The translations under genes were made by a program, and so were the position numbers. From the NCBI RefSeq assembly GCF_032854445.1, contig NC_088305.1, positions 12,817,717-12,881,716 of the forward strand: a stretch of 64,000 bases of DNA, read 5' to 3'. Origin of the DNA: Liolophura sinensis. Its lineage: Eukaryota; Mollusca; Polyplacophora; Chitonida; Chitonidae. The notes under the pieces are model-generated. The model searched no databases. It saw only the letters and a list, made by a program, of their open reading frames with translations, and was not told the origin of the DNA. Of this stretch, positions 10,589-23,803 are shown in pieces (the first letter of the stretch is position 1; each line of letters opens with the position of its first letter).

Positions 10589-12499
10589 TAGAAATAGAGC
10601 ATGATTCTCGGATATTCTGGTATATACGAAAGCTGTCTAAGTATATATGATCAATATATACAGTGTGTATATGTATACTCTTCTTGAATTGCACCCATTT
10701 GGTACCGGTATTATAAGTTCGGGTGAAATATTTCTCTCATTAAGCACTATGTCACGTCTACAAATTAAACTTGACGATTTCCAATATTTCACGAAATTGC
10801 ATATGTATATCTAGGCATACTTCCGCTTTGAGAATAATTTCAGTTGATTCTTGCCCACCTTTCACAAACGGGTTTAAAAAGTGTATAGTAGATTGTGAAT
10901 ATGTGTGATCGTTTTTCATGTGGATAGAAGTGAGAAACTCGACCCGTCCAAAACACACCTGTGTGCCAAGCTGAGAAAACACGCTGCTTTCCTGCTTGAC
11001 GTCGCAATATTTGTGAACATGACTCGTCGATATAGGAACGAAACGTCACAGAACGCGTATATGCATTATGTATTAGCTTCCTATATCAGTGTTTTATGGA
11101 CGGGCCAAACGACGTATGAAATAGACCCCACTTGTGAATTGTAACGGGAGATAACTATGTATCTAACACAAATGTAGACTAAAGTTGAAAGATGGACTTT
11201 CCATTGTATGCATTTTTTTATACTCCTAATAAAAGAGAGTAGTGACTGTAACGCCTATACGTCATCTCTGGTGTATTACATGAATACGTCCCATGGGGTT
11301 CACAGCTATTAGCAATAATTTTTTCTGTGAATCAAGCGCTTAATTAGCATGATTAGACTTACACTTTTATGCACTTGCAAACGTTTATCTTTTGCCTGTT
11401 ATTTATCTTACTAGTAATGTACATACATCGTGTATAGAAAATTAAACACTGTGATTTTGCGGTGGAGAATCATGACATTGCGTGGAAAATAAAATTGAAT
11501 TGCAAATCATTATATGTTGTTGTTTATTCATGGTTCTGACTGGTCGCTGACATCCTTTATAATGGTTGAATTTTGTTGAAAGGTTTTCAGGAACTGGAAA
11601 GTCCTTGAAAATACGCAATGTTTTAGTTTTGAATGTAATATTCCATTATCATCGAAATAGATTTATTCAACTGAGTGTCCATAAATCTCCAAATGAAAGT
11701 TTGTATGAATCCTGAATCATCAGTAAATGTGTAGGAAAACTTAGGTTCTAGAACAGTCCGAGAGTTCTTGATCGGCCAAGGAGCTCCAAGCCAATGTCAC
11801 ATCACGCTTGATAAAAGAACCTGATGCAGTTGCCGTGGCAACTGGTCACGCCCTTCGATATCAAAATTACCCATCAAATACGTCTCGATATCCTGAAGTT
11901 TGCCAACACTGTCCTTCCTTGTCTTTTAATCCGTCGATTTAATGCAAGCACAACGTCGATCGCTCATTTCCTTGCCCGGTTCGGCCAAAAGTTATTGGTG
12001 ACGCCCAAAGTTTCCCTGACTTAACATGTTTGACCAGCACAAGTACAAGTGGTTTAATCAGGTTTTAAATGGCGCGCTTTCTGACCTTTGTTTAGGACGA
12101 TGCTTGGCAGAACAAATTTTTTGTCAAGTCTAACGTCAGTTTAATCTCCGGCTAGTTTCTAAAAAGCATTTCTTAGATGGGCGGGAACCTTGTTATTGTG
12201 TGTCTTGATTTGAATTGGAATGCTGATTTCACTCTTTGACCTGAAACATTTGTTGCGTCTTTTCACCTTCATTGAAAACTGTTGACTGCGTGGATCTCTT
12301 TGCATGATTCCGTCCTAATTTCGCACTGTATTCTTTCTTAGTCTCTGTGAGTTGTGTTAAACTAGCCTTGCGATTATTGACCTGGAACGTCCATCTTGGT
12401 TGACGGCTTGTATACGATCATCCTTTTCAACCCATAGATTTATTGATCATGTATCTAATGATGCTCGGGTGACTATGGTCATGGGTGTTATCGTTCCAA

Positions 12500-12692
12500 T
12501 CAGAACACTGAGGAGGCCGAACAATGATCAGGTCGTGGGTTCGAATCCAGAAGATTCTGCTGAGGCCACATGTATTTCCTAATGCTACAAACCGTCTCCG
12601 TTATGACTGAATGACTGGTTGCTGTTCACTGACAGCAATGTGAAACATGTAATGCGGACAACAACAAAAAAAAAGTAATAATAATAATAAAA
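12500..12692 (+). mobile_element. Possible third SINE family
   Basis: A perfect box B, ggttcgaatcc, at 12538-12548 is followed by unfamiliar sequence and an A-rich/(ATA)n end at 12664-12692. Box A is not clear, so this may be a degraded head or a chance match. Confidence 0.35.
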
Positions 12693-14361
12693 CAAGTCAG
12701 ACGAGTACACTTCATGGCAAATAGATGTTTTATATTTTTAGATATTTCCTCCCTGGCCCCAACAGCGGTGGAGGCAATAATCGTGGAACATTCCTGACTG
12801 AGAACTCTTTTATGTGTTCTTCCTATTGAAGTGGCCGTTTATTCATGCTTCGATGACTGTTTTGTATGCATGCTTGGAATTTAACGTCGCATTTAACAAT
12901 TTTTTAGTAATATGACGACCAGGAGTCATTAGTTGTTTGTACATGTACTCTGATGTCTTTTGTGGCAGGGCGAGTCCATGGCACCAAAGTTCTGCTGCCA
13001 TTGAGTTATCATGCCGAGTACCCCACACATTGCAGTCACAATATATCGACACCGAGATCAACCAGTCCTGCTTCGTTGTTCTGACCTCTCATTCCTGAAC
13101 GCCAAGCAAGGGAGCAACAAGTACCATTTAAATGTCTTTGGTGTGACCTAACAAGTAAACAAAGAAATCCATGCAATAGTAAAGACATGCGGCAGCTTCC
13201 TATAGGTTCTTTGGCAGGGGAAATGAATAAGCCCACTGTCAATCTAATACATATGGTCTGTTGCCTGGTCCTATGTCGCTTATCAGGGAAACTTCACAAG
13301 CCTTCACAGCTCGAGCCCATCTTCATGTTTGGTATACACTCAATTATCCAAGTTTTAAGATGTCAAAACTTGCAATGACAAACTGTCTTCTAACAATCAT
13401 CCAACCGTTGAAAATTTGAATCGAGAAATCAAGTCGACGTCTGCCAGTACCACTTCTCTTGATCGTACCTCAGGCAAGGTAGGCGTTTCAAAGATAAACG
13501 AGATCCATTTACTACGGTACCCTTGTCTTAATTTGAAGGCAAAAAAAGCAAAATAAATAAATAAATAAATAAAATAATCTAAAGTTCCAATGAGAAGTCC
13601 CGTTGAAGGACATTTTCACCTACTTGTATTCTTGCCAAAGTTAAAATTCAAAAGATGGCGGACGTTGGTTCTGCTAAACTAGAAATGAAAACACAATGAT
13701 CTGAAACAAAAGAACAGGAAACAATGGTTATTCTACCAAAGGAACTAGACCTGTTCTGCCAGAAGAACTGCAATGCAACAGTGTGCTGGCAAATATAAGG
13801 GGAGCTAACTGATTACTGAAAGTGAAGAGTTCTTCTTCACATACTGTTATGTCCCTTGTACTACATGTTTAGTACTTATGAATTTAAAGTTTTCTCTAAA
13901 GCTCGCGCGAGTATGTAGCCGGTACTTCCATGTTACTCTTCAGACCAAAATAAAAATAACTACCGGTAGTTGTATGTATGACACAATGTGTCAATTGCAA
14001 TTATTCTTAGCTCCGCATCAGTTGTCTTCGCTCACTTTGGTACACCTGATTACACTTCAAAGGAACCTTTCATTTTGTACAACTGTCTCTACAATGTAGG
14101 CCTACTCGTGCACCACCGCAGTGGCGGGCACCATCTACCAGTCTTTGGATATAATATAATTAAAGACGTACAGCATATAGAGAGTAAAACCAGAGTACCG
14201 ACGACAGTGCGATAGCTGACAAACGTAACCGGTGAAAACGGCCTCTTATCTGTTCACCTCAGTTTGGGTTTCCAATTGCCAAAATTTACATTCAAATAAC
14301 TACGTGCAAAAAAAAGGTCACAGTTAAAAAAAAGTTATTACCTTGCCATTTTGAATTACTG

Positions 14362-14418
14362 AAAATGGGGTTTTACGTCGTACTTAATAATTTTCCAGTC
14401 ATATAACGAGGAGTGTGT
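14362..14418 (-). mobile_element. Fragment of SINE type B
   Basis: It holds only the 3' core (gttttacgtcgtacttaata, ttccagtcatataacga), equivalent to the type B core at 53370. No head or tail repeat remains. Confidence 0.5.
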
Positions 14419-14762
14419 TTGCATATACTCTTGGAGTTTTACGCTCCACACTGCAGTTGGGCAGGGCAGCCATCTTTCATCAGCGAACGCAGTCGTTGTC
14501 TCAGCAACTGCAAGGCACTGCTCAAAAGTGTGAAAGAAATGCCTTGAATTATTTTTTTTTAAATATCTTCTTTACAATACAGATAGGACGGACGGGCAGA
14601 CGGACAGAGGGAAAAGCAAGCCGTATTTCGAACTCCCCCTTCCACCTTGGTTGTAGAGGAAAAAGATAAGAGAATTTCATGGGTAATTCTGTGTTATATA
14701 TACATATTAACACGAATGGGCTATTGCGTCAATGTTTTAATATACAAACCAATATGGATAAC

Positions 14763-14881
14763 TACTCTGAAAAAAAAATAATCAGATTATTCTGTTAAAG
14801 ATTATGATGATACGTGGAACAGTATTATGCTTTAACAACAGATACTAACATAATACTTTATGTTATTTTTTTTTAGTGTAT
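14763..14881. mobile_element. Short relative of the terminal-inverted-repeat family
   Basis: Ends in tttttttttagtgta, matching the tacactaaaaaa terminus of the 20221 element, and contains cagattattctgttaaag. The left end (ctgaaaaaaaaataat) is a degraded version of the same terminus. Confidence 0.45.
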
Positions 14882-15155
14882 CGTCTGTAATAACACGATT
14901 GGGCGTCACGTATTTATGTGACAGTATTATAAACCAATATAATGATGCATGAAAGCAATTTTGTATGGGATTGCATGGAATGTATTTGTTTTCAAGTTGG
15001 AAATATTACTGAATTTTATGAATATACATGTACAGGTTCGTGTTCAAAAAAAAAAAAAAGAAAAGAAAAAAAAACACTCACTGGAATGGACTTAGCAAAT
15101 GACTGTTTTGGGAACTTAGGTGAGACTGAGCTGATGAAATCTTACATCGTCCTGT

Positions 15156-15521
15156 TAACCGGCCCGGATAGCACAGTTGGTAGAGCGTCCGCTTCGGGAC
15201 CGGTAGATCCAGGATCAATCCTTGATCGAGTCACACCTAAGACTTTAAAAGAGGAAGTTGTAACTTCCTCGCTTGGCGTTCAGCATGATGGGGATAGTGC
15301 AACGACTGGTTGACCCGTATCAGTATAATGGCTCGGGCGGGGCGCCTCACTTGCCTTCGGTAAGTCGTCTCAGTGAAGCAGCACTAAATAAAAGAACGGT
15401 GGAAATCCGTCCTGCAACAAGGGAGGTACATTACACGTACATGCACCCTAATGATTCCTTCGTCGTCATATGACTGAAAAATTGTTGAGTACGACGTTAA
15501 ACCCCAAGCACTCACTCACTC
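15156..15521 (+). mobile_element. SINE type B, full length with target-site duplication
   Basis: The tRNA-derived head has box A (tagcacagttggtagag) and a box B-like ggatcaatcc. A long body (gttcagcatgatggggatag, cccgtatcagtataatggct) and the 3' core cgtcgtcatatgactgaaaa, gttgagtacgacgttaaacc follow, ending in (CACT)n. The 12-bp acatcgtcctgt flanks it perfectly at 15144-15155 and 15522-15533, marking a recent insertion. Confidence 0.92.
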
Positions 15522-16106
15522 ACATCGTCCTGTAGATAAGTGACTAACGATTTAATCAAAGCATAGGCCTAACCTACATTTGCAACTACTGATCTAGCCA
15601 CACGGAAGGCAAATTCCCGTATAGTACAAAAGAAAAAAAAAACAGTGTGTGCCTTTGAGGTTTAGCGCGGTATTTTATGGGGACTTGAAGTTACCCATGC
15701 AGAGGAGCTTGAAATTGTTTGCTTTACATGCAGCACCGAGAGTGGGTTATTTGTATAATAGATTTGCGTTCGGCTGATATAACTTCAGGCTGGAATTCCA
15801 CGAAAAACACACCAGAGCAATAACGTTATTCATGTCTGAATTAAATCCGATGGTTCCTGGTTAGTAAGGTTGAAGGTTCGAATCTGCCTTTCTTGTGTGG
15901 GAGATTTTTTATGACCCTATCGAAGAAAGATGGTTTTGACCGGGCATCTGGCTGTCCGTCATTCATAAACCTGACATCTCACCAAAGCGCTTCAGAAATT
16001 TTTGGGCTGGGCCGTTAACCAGTGGGGTCAGTGATCTGGTTGTTCGTCTGTGGTTTCAAAGTAGGACGTCTGTCACAGACATGTAAGATAAATGAAAGAA
16101 AACACA

Positions 16107-16207
16107 ACCTACAGATGGTTGTGGGTTTCCCTCGGGTTCTGACCAGTTTCCTTCCACCATAATGCTGATCGCCGTCGTGTATGTGAAATATTCTTTGTGT
16201 ACGGAAT
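16107..16207 (+). mobile_element. SINE type A fragment
   Basis: Diverged core only: agatggttgtgggtttccct, ccaccataatgctgatcgcc, gtgtacggaatgacgg. Head and tail are lost. Confidence 0.7.
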
Positions 16208-16398
16208 GACGGACAGACAAACGGACAGACAAATAAAGCGGGCAGAACTATAACATTCTTTCGCAGGAAGTAATTATTGGAATGATTTAGTCAGCTAGAA
16301 GACTTACTTATACGATGACGTGAAGGTTTATGGGCGGAGAAAAGGCAAAGTACAACACCGATCTTCGTCAGACACCTAAAGCCGATCTGTCGGAGTCA

Positions 16399-16499
16399 AA
16401 ATTTATTTATTTATTTATTTATTTTACTCGTGTTTTTCGCCGTACTCAAGAATGTTTCACTTATACGACGGCCACCAGCATTATGGTGGGAGGAAATCC
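16399..16499 (-). mobile_element. SINE type A, strongly 5'-truncated, with short duplication
   Basis: About 100 bp of 3' end with an (ATTT)n tail. cggagtca flanks it at 16391-16398 and 16500-16507, so the truncation probably happened during insertion. Confidence 0.8.
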
Positions 16500-16628
16500 C
16501 GGAGTCAGCAACATGCAGTGTGCCAGCAGAATATAATGGTACAGATAAACCCAGAGGTCACATATTCACTGGACACGTAGGCATATACATTTAGTTAAAC
16601 ATGGTATTGCAGTGTTTTCTTCCAACAA

Positions 16629-16678
16629 AACGAAATGTTTTTGAATACAGCGTAAAACACTAATCAAATAAATAATTA
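16629..16678 (+). mobile_element. SINE type A tail fragment
   Basis: gaaatgtttttgaatacagc, then gtaaaacactaatcaaataa; only the last 50 bp of the family remain. Confidence 0.6.
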
Positions 16679-16904
16679 AACTGGAACTGCATGCAGTTAT
16701 ACGGCTTCCAAGCAGTCTGTACACACAGCTTTTAGCGTCCTCTCTCTAAAACTTTCCACTCTCTAAAACTTTCCACTTTCTCCACCACAGACCGTTCAAA
16801 TCTATTAGTTTTATGCTCTCCTAGCATTAGGTTTGTCTAATACGAGCAAAAAATAGACGCAATCCATATTAGACAATAAACTTTCCGAACGAGCGAATTG
16901 CATG

Positions 16905-18620
16905 TAACATGACTTCCTGATCACGAATCTGGCCTTATTTTTTCCCTGCCAGATGTACTTATGTCGCAAATTACCATCAAAAATCGAATATTTGCAATTT
17001 TCTCCCATAGTTTAGGTCATGTGACAGAAAACTAATACAGCTGTAAAGTTCAGAATAGCTGAGTGGAAGGGACTATGTATATGTACTGTATGTATGCTGA
17101 AAATCTGTGAGTTGTCTTAATAAATACAGGATATACACTTCTTCAAAATTTGACAAAAGGCAGATTTCAGATATTTTGGCACATTGACAAGTGTATGTTA
17201 TATAATGCATAAACGCTCTATTCGATGATTGTAGAAATATTGTAAGTATGCCATCCGACTTAGTTTGACGTCCTGATCACGAATCTGGGCTTATTTTTTC
17301 CCCTGCGATGTATAGTTTTATTGCAAATTGCGATCAAAACGCGAAAAGCGCAATTTCCCCTATTTTTACAGGTCACGTGACAGAAAACTGTTACAGCTGA
17401 AAACCTGAAAATCCCTGTCTATAAAGGGCTATACATGTAATGTATGTATAGTGAAAATCGTTGACCTGTGTCAGATTTACCACATGTGGCACATTTTCAT
17501 ATACGTACTATACTGTAATACAATGTATGGATAGGTACGAAGAATATGTATCATGTATATGCTCTCTTTATATTCTGCTTTACACTGCAGTTGCGATAGG
17601 TTCACCCAGTACCATTGCAACCCAATGTTGTGCATGTATTTCTAAAAGTGAGCTTTGTTTTGCACAAACCTTGTCTTCTTTACTACACGCTAACCAGGCC
17701 CCGGTGATTGACAGATATACCTACATGTGCCCTGGTTCAGGTGTTCGTATTTTGACAGCGGCCGAGTTATTAGTAATGGAGATGCTGGCCAAATTTTCCC
17801 TGACTTGGCCTAATTAAAGAAGGATTTAAACGCTAATCGTCATCCGTCTGTGTGGTATGACGCTTATGTGTCTCGGGCAGTTGAACGGCGAAGATGATTG
17901 ACGTCGGGAAGCTGACATTAAGCAGGTCGCGCCGGGCTTGTATCGCTCACACCTGTCAGTCATACAAGAGTTCGATCCCAGTATATTTATTTATTTATTT
18001 GATTGGTGTTTTACGCCGTACTCAAGAATATTTCATTTATACGACAGCGGCCAGCATTATGGTGGTAGCCCGGGGAAAACCAACGACCATCCGCAGGTTG
18101 GCTGAAAGACCTTCCTACGTACGGTCGGAGAGGAAGCCAGCATGAGCTGGCCTTGAACTCACAGCGACCGCATTGGTGAGAGGCTCCCGGGTCATTACGC
18201 TGCGCTAGCGCGCTAACCAACGGAGCCACGGAGACCCCCAGTTTACCGAATTTGTCACGTGAATAAAATTTTCAGAATTTAAATATTCTAAGTACGCTGG
18301 TTGGTGTAGTTCTGATCACCAATCTGGTCTGTTTACTATTCTCTGATGCAAAGTTTTGTCGCGAATTACCATTTGTCAGAAAAAGTGTAATTTTCCGCCA
18401 TATTTGCAGGTCACGTGACACAAAACCGCCACTACTTAAAGCTGTAAATGGCTGAGTGCAAAGTGCTATATGTGTATTGTATTTATGCGGAAAATCATTG
18501 AAGTGTCTTAATAAATGCGGAAGTTGAAACGCTTGAAAAATTGTCCAAAGGCCGATTAACTGTATTGGCACTGTGACGTTCCCATTTTGTATATAATGCA
18601 TTTTAAATGCATTTATGTCT
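16905..18620 (+). repeat. Three diverged copies of a roughly 350-bp unit, interrupted by a SINE
   Basis: Copies start near 16905, 17266 and 18297. Shared landmarks in order are cctgatcacgaatctgg, gcaaattaccatcaaaa, ggtcacgtgacagaaaac, then gtcttaataaatgcgga and gttatataatgca. The SINE at 17984-18238 lies between copies 2 and 3. The unit has no coding potential that I can see. Confidence 0.75.
17984..18238 (-). mobile_element. SINE type A, full length
   Basis: Complete from the (ATTT)n tail to the head, with box B (gttcaaggcc, one change) and box A. An imperfect 9-bp flank, cccagtata / cccagttta, may be the duplication. Confidence 0.9.
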
Positions 18621-18983
18621 ACGATGAATTTATAACCCGAAGTGACACCACAAAGGCCGGCAATACCGGCTTGAACCCCGGAATCGCTGCTATATTTTAG
18701 ATTTTTTTTTAGTCATAACCTGGAAACTATACTAAGAACAAAAAAAATTCTTACAGATTTGTAATTCGTGCGTCACGCAGTACTAGACAATTTTTTTTTT
18801 TTTTTTTTGGTTTATTTAATCATTTTGAGCAGTTTTTAGACGTAACCTAATTTTAAGCTAATTTCACTGGTCACTTACAGCACAACTTACATACCAAACA
18901 AACTGTATGTTGTACAATATAGGTACGGCAATCTACCTAAAACTTGCAAGTGAAATTTCCTACAAAGATCATTAGCCGATTTA

Positions 18984-19240
18984 GGAGGCCTCCGTGGCTC
19001 ATTTGGTTAGCGCGCTAGCGCAGGGTAATGACCCAGGAGTCTCTCACCAATGCGGTCGCTGTGAGTTCAAGTCCAGCTCAAGCTGGATTCCGCTCCGGCC
19101 GTAAGTGGGAAGGTCTTTCAGCAACCAGCGGATGGTCGTGGGATCTGCCCGGTTTTCTCCCACCATAATGCTGGCCGCCGTGGTATAAGTGAAATATTCT
19201 TGAGTACGGCGTAAAACACCAATCAAATAAATAAATAAAA
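18984..19240 (+). mobile_element. SINE type A, full length with perfect duplication
   Basis: The cleanest copy here. Head ggcctccgtggctcatttgg, box B gttcaagtcc, core, tail (AAAT)n. The 13-bp attagccgattta flanks it at 18971-18983 and 19241-19253 without mismatch, showing recent retrotransposition. Confidence 0.97.
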
Positions 19241-20220
19241 ATTAGCCGATTTACGGAAAAAGATGTTTTAAGCTTTTCAATAAAATTCAAAATCGCTGCT
19301 AAATCACGTGACTGTCCAAAAAGTCAAAAGCTGCTTCATATGTTGGCTATTAAAAAGGCCAAGTTTGTTTTTTCTACTTTTACCGGTTGTGGAGATATTG
19401 TAATTTCATGAGCTGACTATGATTAAATATAAGTTTTTAAATGCATTTTAATGACAAAACTATGAGTCGTATCTGTGCGGTCTTACAATCAAAAATGAAG
19501 ATCTGTGGCTGATCTATCTACTGATCATTTTTCAGCTACAATAGCGGTCACGTGACATTTGAAAATAACACTGAAATGAACTATAATTGCAATTTAAAGA
19601 AAAACTATACATCGTGGAAAAAACTAAAACCAAGGTTGTATTCAGCAGGGCAAACTACATCTAACTGCTAGTTTGTGATTTTTTCAAAATTCATTAACGG
19701 GCCAACACGTGACTAAAACGGCCAATATAGCGAGCTTCCACATTTTGCAACCTGTTTGCATAAAATTTTCAGTCCTGATACCCTCAGTAGTCTTGTACAT
19801 GCATATCAATTTCCAATGCAATCGGATCAGCAGTTTTAGAAAAGTTTTTTTTTTTAGATTTCCGTACTGCTCCAATATGGCCAAAAAGTGGGTCACAGGT
19901 GGGTAAAGTTTTATACTCCAGCAGTTAGCCTAAGAGATTTGGTAATGAACATGTGTAGAAAGTTAACAGCTGTGACACGCAGTTTTCTCGCAAGGCGAAT
20001 AAAACAGTTGTGAGAGAAGAAGAAAAAAACTGAGCAAGAACAATAGACATCCAAGCAAAGCTTCGGAAGTCTGCATGATAATCTGAGGGAGAACAGCGGT
20101 ATTCGAAGCGAAGCTTGGTACCAAATAAATAAATACAATGTCAGTGGAGAAAACATTAACCTTCTTTATTTCTCCCTGGTTTGCATCTTTGATTGATTGC
20201 TACAAATATGGTCCCACTGC

Positions 20221-20466
20221 TACACTAAAAAATGAATCTGTTAATTTTTGTTTGAAGGATACTAGAATGTATTCTGCTATTGCAACAAATTATTCTGTTA
20301 AATATAACACACATATTCCATTAATTCAACATTAAGATTCTATTAGACTAACGGGATATTATGTTGAATATAACACAGTATTATGTTATAATAACAGAAT
20401 ACATTCTAGCATCACTCAGACAACAGACTTTCTGTTAAAGGGAACAGATTGATTTTTTTTTAGTAT
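20221..20466. mobile_element. MITE-like element with long inverted arms
   Basis: The left end tacactaaaaaatgaatctg and the right end cagattgattttttttta followed by gta are inverse copies. Further inside, ctagaatgtattctgctatt pairs with aataacagaatacattctag. TA at both edges would fit a Tc1/mariner-type target, by inference. It is about 245 bp and non-coding. Confidence 0.75.
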
Positions 20467-21299
20467 AACACCTTTATAGAGACAGTTCTTCAGTTTAATG
20501 TCAATATTGACGCCGTTTTATTTCACAACGTCCAGACCTGAATTTTAAATGTTTTGCTCCATACAGGTTGAAAGCTGCACGTAAAGCAAACAATCGCAAA
20601 CTCCAAATACAAGTCCCTATTTGCGTTTTTACCTGTCGCGACGAATTTTTAGAAATTTCAAGCTAAACCACACATGCACGCACTACTTTTTTTATTCTCG
20701 CAACATACCGCGGAATTTGAAGTCATTGTGGATGAACCAATCACAGCAAACGTAAGTTATAAACATTACGCATGCGCAGTTCTGGTCGAACTGATTAATC
20801 CATTCGTCAGATTAATTCATTTCTTCTAATTTTGGGACACCTGGTCTACTCATTCTCACTATTTTAGTTTTCTCACTATATTCATGTCCTTACTTTTCCA
20901 AAAGGCTTGTAAAGAAATGTAATATTCTACTTTCAACACTACTAATATCTATCCCAAAAATTAGAAGAATTAGGGTCCCTTTAGGTCGACGCCAGGTTCT
21001 ATAGCAGCCAAATTTCACCTCATAGTGTACACACAACATACAGTGAGTGTTGTTGACAACACCTCAATGTAAGTTCATCAAACTCGGTAATATTTCAAAA
21101 TATATACTGTCGAAAACAAATGTGGGGTAATGGAACATACAAACTTCTCACGAAAGTGCATGCATGCTTACACACAACTTGATTATTCGTTTTTAATACC
21201 ACTGCGTACATGCATATCTTCCGGGAATGTTATATCAGGCAATTGACCTGTATCCAATCGCAATTAAGCTGATTCACAATCTAAAATTTTAATATCCAA

Positions 21300-21533
21300 A
21301 ATATTTATTATTTGATTGGCGTTTTATGCCATACTCAAGAATATTTCACCTATGCGACGTTGGCCAGCATTATGGTGGAAATCCACGACCATCTTCAGGT
21401 TGCTGGAAGACATGCGGTGGGAGAGGAAGCCAGCATGAGCTGGACTTGAACTCACAGAGACCGCATTGGTGAGAGGTTCCTTGGTCATTGCGCCGCGATG
21501 GCGTGCTAACCTCTCGGTCACTGAGGCCCCTCA
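21300..21533 (-). mobile_element. SINE type A, full length but diverged
   Basis: Tail, core with a deletion (the gggcagagcccggggg part is missing), box B and head are all recognisable. Many substitutions suggest an older insertion. Confidence 0.85.
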
Positions 21534-22029
21534 ACATTCTAAACAGGAAAACACAATATACTGATATATAAGAAAATGCAGAAGGTTTTCCACAGAACTA
21601 TGTAAAATATGCTGAAATAAGTTCAAATGTTGTCACTATAACAAAACTCCTAATCTGTTCCATACAGTGGACCGCATATAAAAATAATTTATTTCCTATT
21701 AATTATATATATATATATCCCTCATATATCACTATATCATCCCTCACTTGGATGGACGTTATTTGCAGCAAAGTCAAAACTTACGTGATACAAGAAACAA
21801 GATGGATTGATCCCCCCTCCCCCCCGGATGCATACGTGGGAATCTATACGTCGAAACAGACATTCGTATACCAGCCGTCTGCCAATAATTCCCGGCCAAC
21901 AATCGCAAGGCCCATTCCCAAAACGATGTATAAACACAAACAACCAAAGAACTGAGAAAGTATATTGAGTACGAAAATAGAACGGAGAAGTAGTCAACAG
22001 TTTTCTATAATAATGGAAACACGCATGGT

Positions 22030-22187
22030 ATTCCAGCAACCTGCGGATGGTTGCGGCCGTGGGTTTCCACTGGGGTCTGCTCGATTTCCTCCAACCATAA
22101 TGCTGACCAATGTCGTATAGGTGAAATATTCCTGAGTACGGCGTAAAACACCTATCACATAAATAAAATAAATAAATAAATAAAAAG
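22030..22187 (+). mobile_element. SINE type A, 5'-truncated
   Basis: Starts at ttccagcaacctgcggatgg and ends in a long (AAAT)n run. No head and no clear duplication. Confidence 0.85.
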
Positions 22188-22675
22188 GATAAAAGATGGC
22201 GGGGAAACGCATTTAACCAGACGTGGATGTTAATAAGGAAAAGCACACAATAGCAAGAAAATATTAGTATGATAATAGACGCTATCTGCACGTTGTCTCA
22301 AGGATTGTCTGCATGATCAACATCTTTGCACTTCTTTGCAACGAGAACGATGCCTCTGATATCATGGACGTTCTGGTTGATGGGTGAAAATAGTACAGTT
22401 TATCACCTTGGGTGAACTTTTTTCAACAGAGTATTATCGTTTTTACCCAGATTAGGAGAATTTTTTACCCATGCAGGGGAAATCTTTTTCACATAAGGGG
22501 AGAACGTTTCCACCCAGGTATAGACACCGAAGAAAAAGTTAGGAAACTTGAAGTAAAAACGTCGAATTAATGTGGGCCATCGAAGTTGTATGTAGAATTC
22601 CAGGAAACACCTGTAAACCATTAACCATTGAAAGCAATGGTGAGCAAAGTTTGCTCAGACCAAAAACATACACAG

Positions 22676-22828
22676 TTGTCGTCCACGTCAAAAAGGTCTT
22701 TCAGCCACATACGGTTCGTCAGGGTCCCAAAGCCTCTGGCCGTTTTCCTCCCACCATAATGCTGGCCGCCGTTGTATAAATGAAATATTCTTGAGGCCGG
22801 AATAAAACACCAATCAAATAAATAAATA
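22676..22828 (+). mobile_element. SINE type A, 5'-truncated and diverged
   Basis: Core ttcctcccaccataatgctg and tail aaaacaccaatcaaataaat are clear; the part before 22720 is strongly altered. Confidence 0.8.
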
Positions 22829-23214
22829 TCAAATCATGTCATGAAAACGTTCGGACGGGTCCATTTCGCTAATAAAACAGGGGGTCTAAGTTTTGCTGTG
22901 GGAACGTATGCTTTCGTCAAAGTCTTCCAGTTTTTTCTACTTTCCTGAAATGAGAACTGAATTACATATCGGACAGTAAAGGTTTACGATATCATATCAC
23001 GGATTTTGTACTTTTCTGTTTATCATATAGGCCTATCAATGGGCATCAAACGACAAAAAAAATCAGATCTTCATATTTATATTCTAACACATCAGTTTCG
23101 CCAAAATAATACTAATTTACTGCATTTTTTAATTAATTTCTTTCCACAAAGTTTCTTCAAACTAAGCGCATAACTTTGACAGAGAGACGGATATCTGGTA
23201 ATGGAGAAGTGCGG

Positions 23215-23660
23215 TTCAAATATTCCTTAATCGGGGTCCAGGTGTAGATCAACGCTAAAATTTTAAATGGATTAATGTTGGTACTAAGGTCAAGCTGTTC
23301 ACAAAGCTTCATCAAAATACGTGCATAACGTGTTTACATGCATACATGACAATTGTTCAAACAATTCCTGAGTCCGGATCCAGATGTAGATCAGCACCAA
23401 ACTTTTAAATGGATTAGTGTCTGTGCCCAGGTCAAGCCGCATGTGCACAAAGTTTCATTAAAATCCGTTCATAAGGCACTGGTGAGAGATCGTTTAAAAC
23501 TCTTCTAGAGATTTGAATCCAGTTTCGAAAATCTTCAACAAAACTTTAATCCAAATACTTCAACTTTTCCCCTAACGCTGGCGACACATGCACAGACAGA
23601 TCGACAAAGTACGAACAAAGACAGAAACATAATCTTCATTGGCGAGGGTATACAGATATG
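23215..23660 (+). repeat. Dispersed repeat with two diverged 145-bp units
   Basis: Two units share aggtgtagatcaacgctaaa / agatgtagatcagcaccaaa, ttttaaatggattaatg and aaagcttcatcaaaatacgtg / aaagtttcattaaaatccgt. They are followed by a cagacagatcgacaaagtac stretch. I recall the wording from repeats widespread in marine invertebrates, but cannot name the family. Confidence 0.5.
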
Positions 23661-23803
23661 CTTGTAATGCATAGTTGTGTTGTTTTGACCCTGAAATATA
23701 TATCTTTTAACAGAATAACATTCTTAATACATACAAATATTGCCGGTTTATTCTGATCGAATGAGCGAAATGTGAGATGTTGCCAGTTATATATTTAATG
23801 CTT

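Noticed and set aside
15840-16090. Possible additional SINE or tRNA gene (ggttcgaatc near 15875)
   Set aside because: Only a single box B-like decamer; no box A at suitable distance, no clear tail or flanking duplication.
21737-22291. 184-residue minus-strand frame
   Set aside because: Its middle is the translated SINE core (CFTPYSGIFHLY), and the rest has no recognisable domain.
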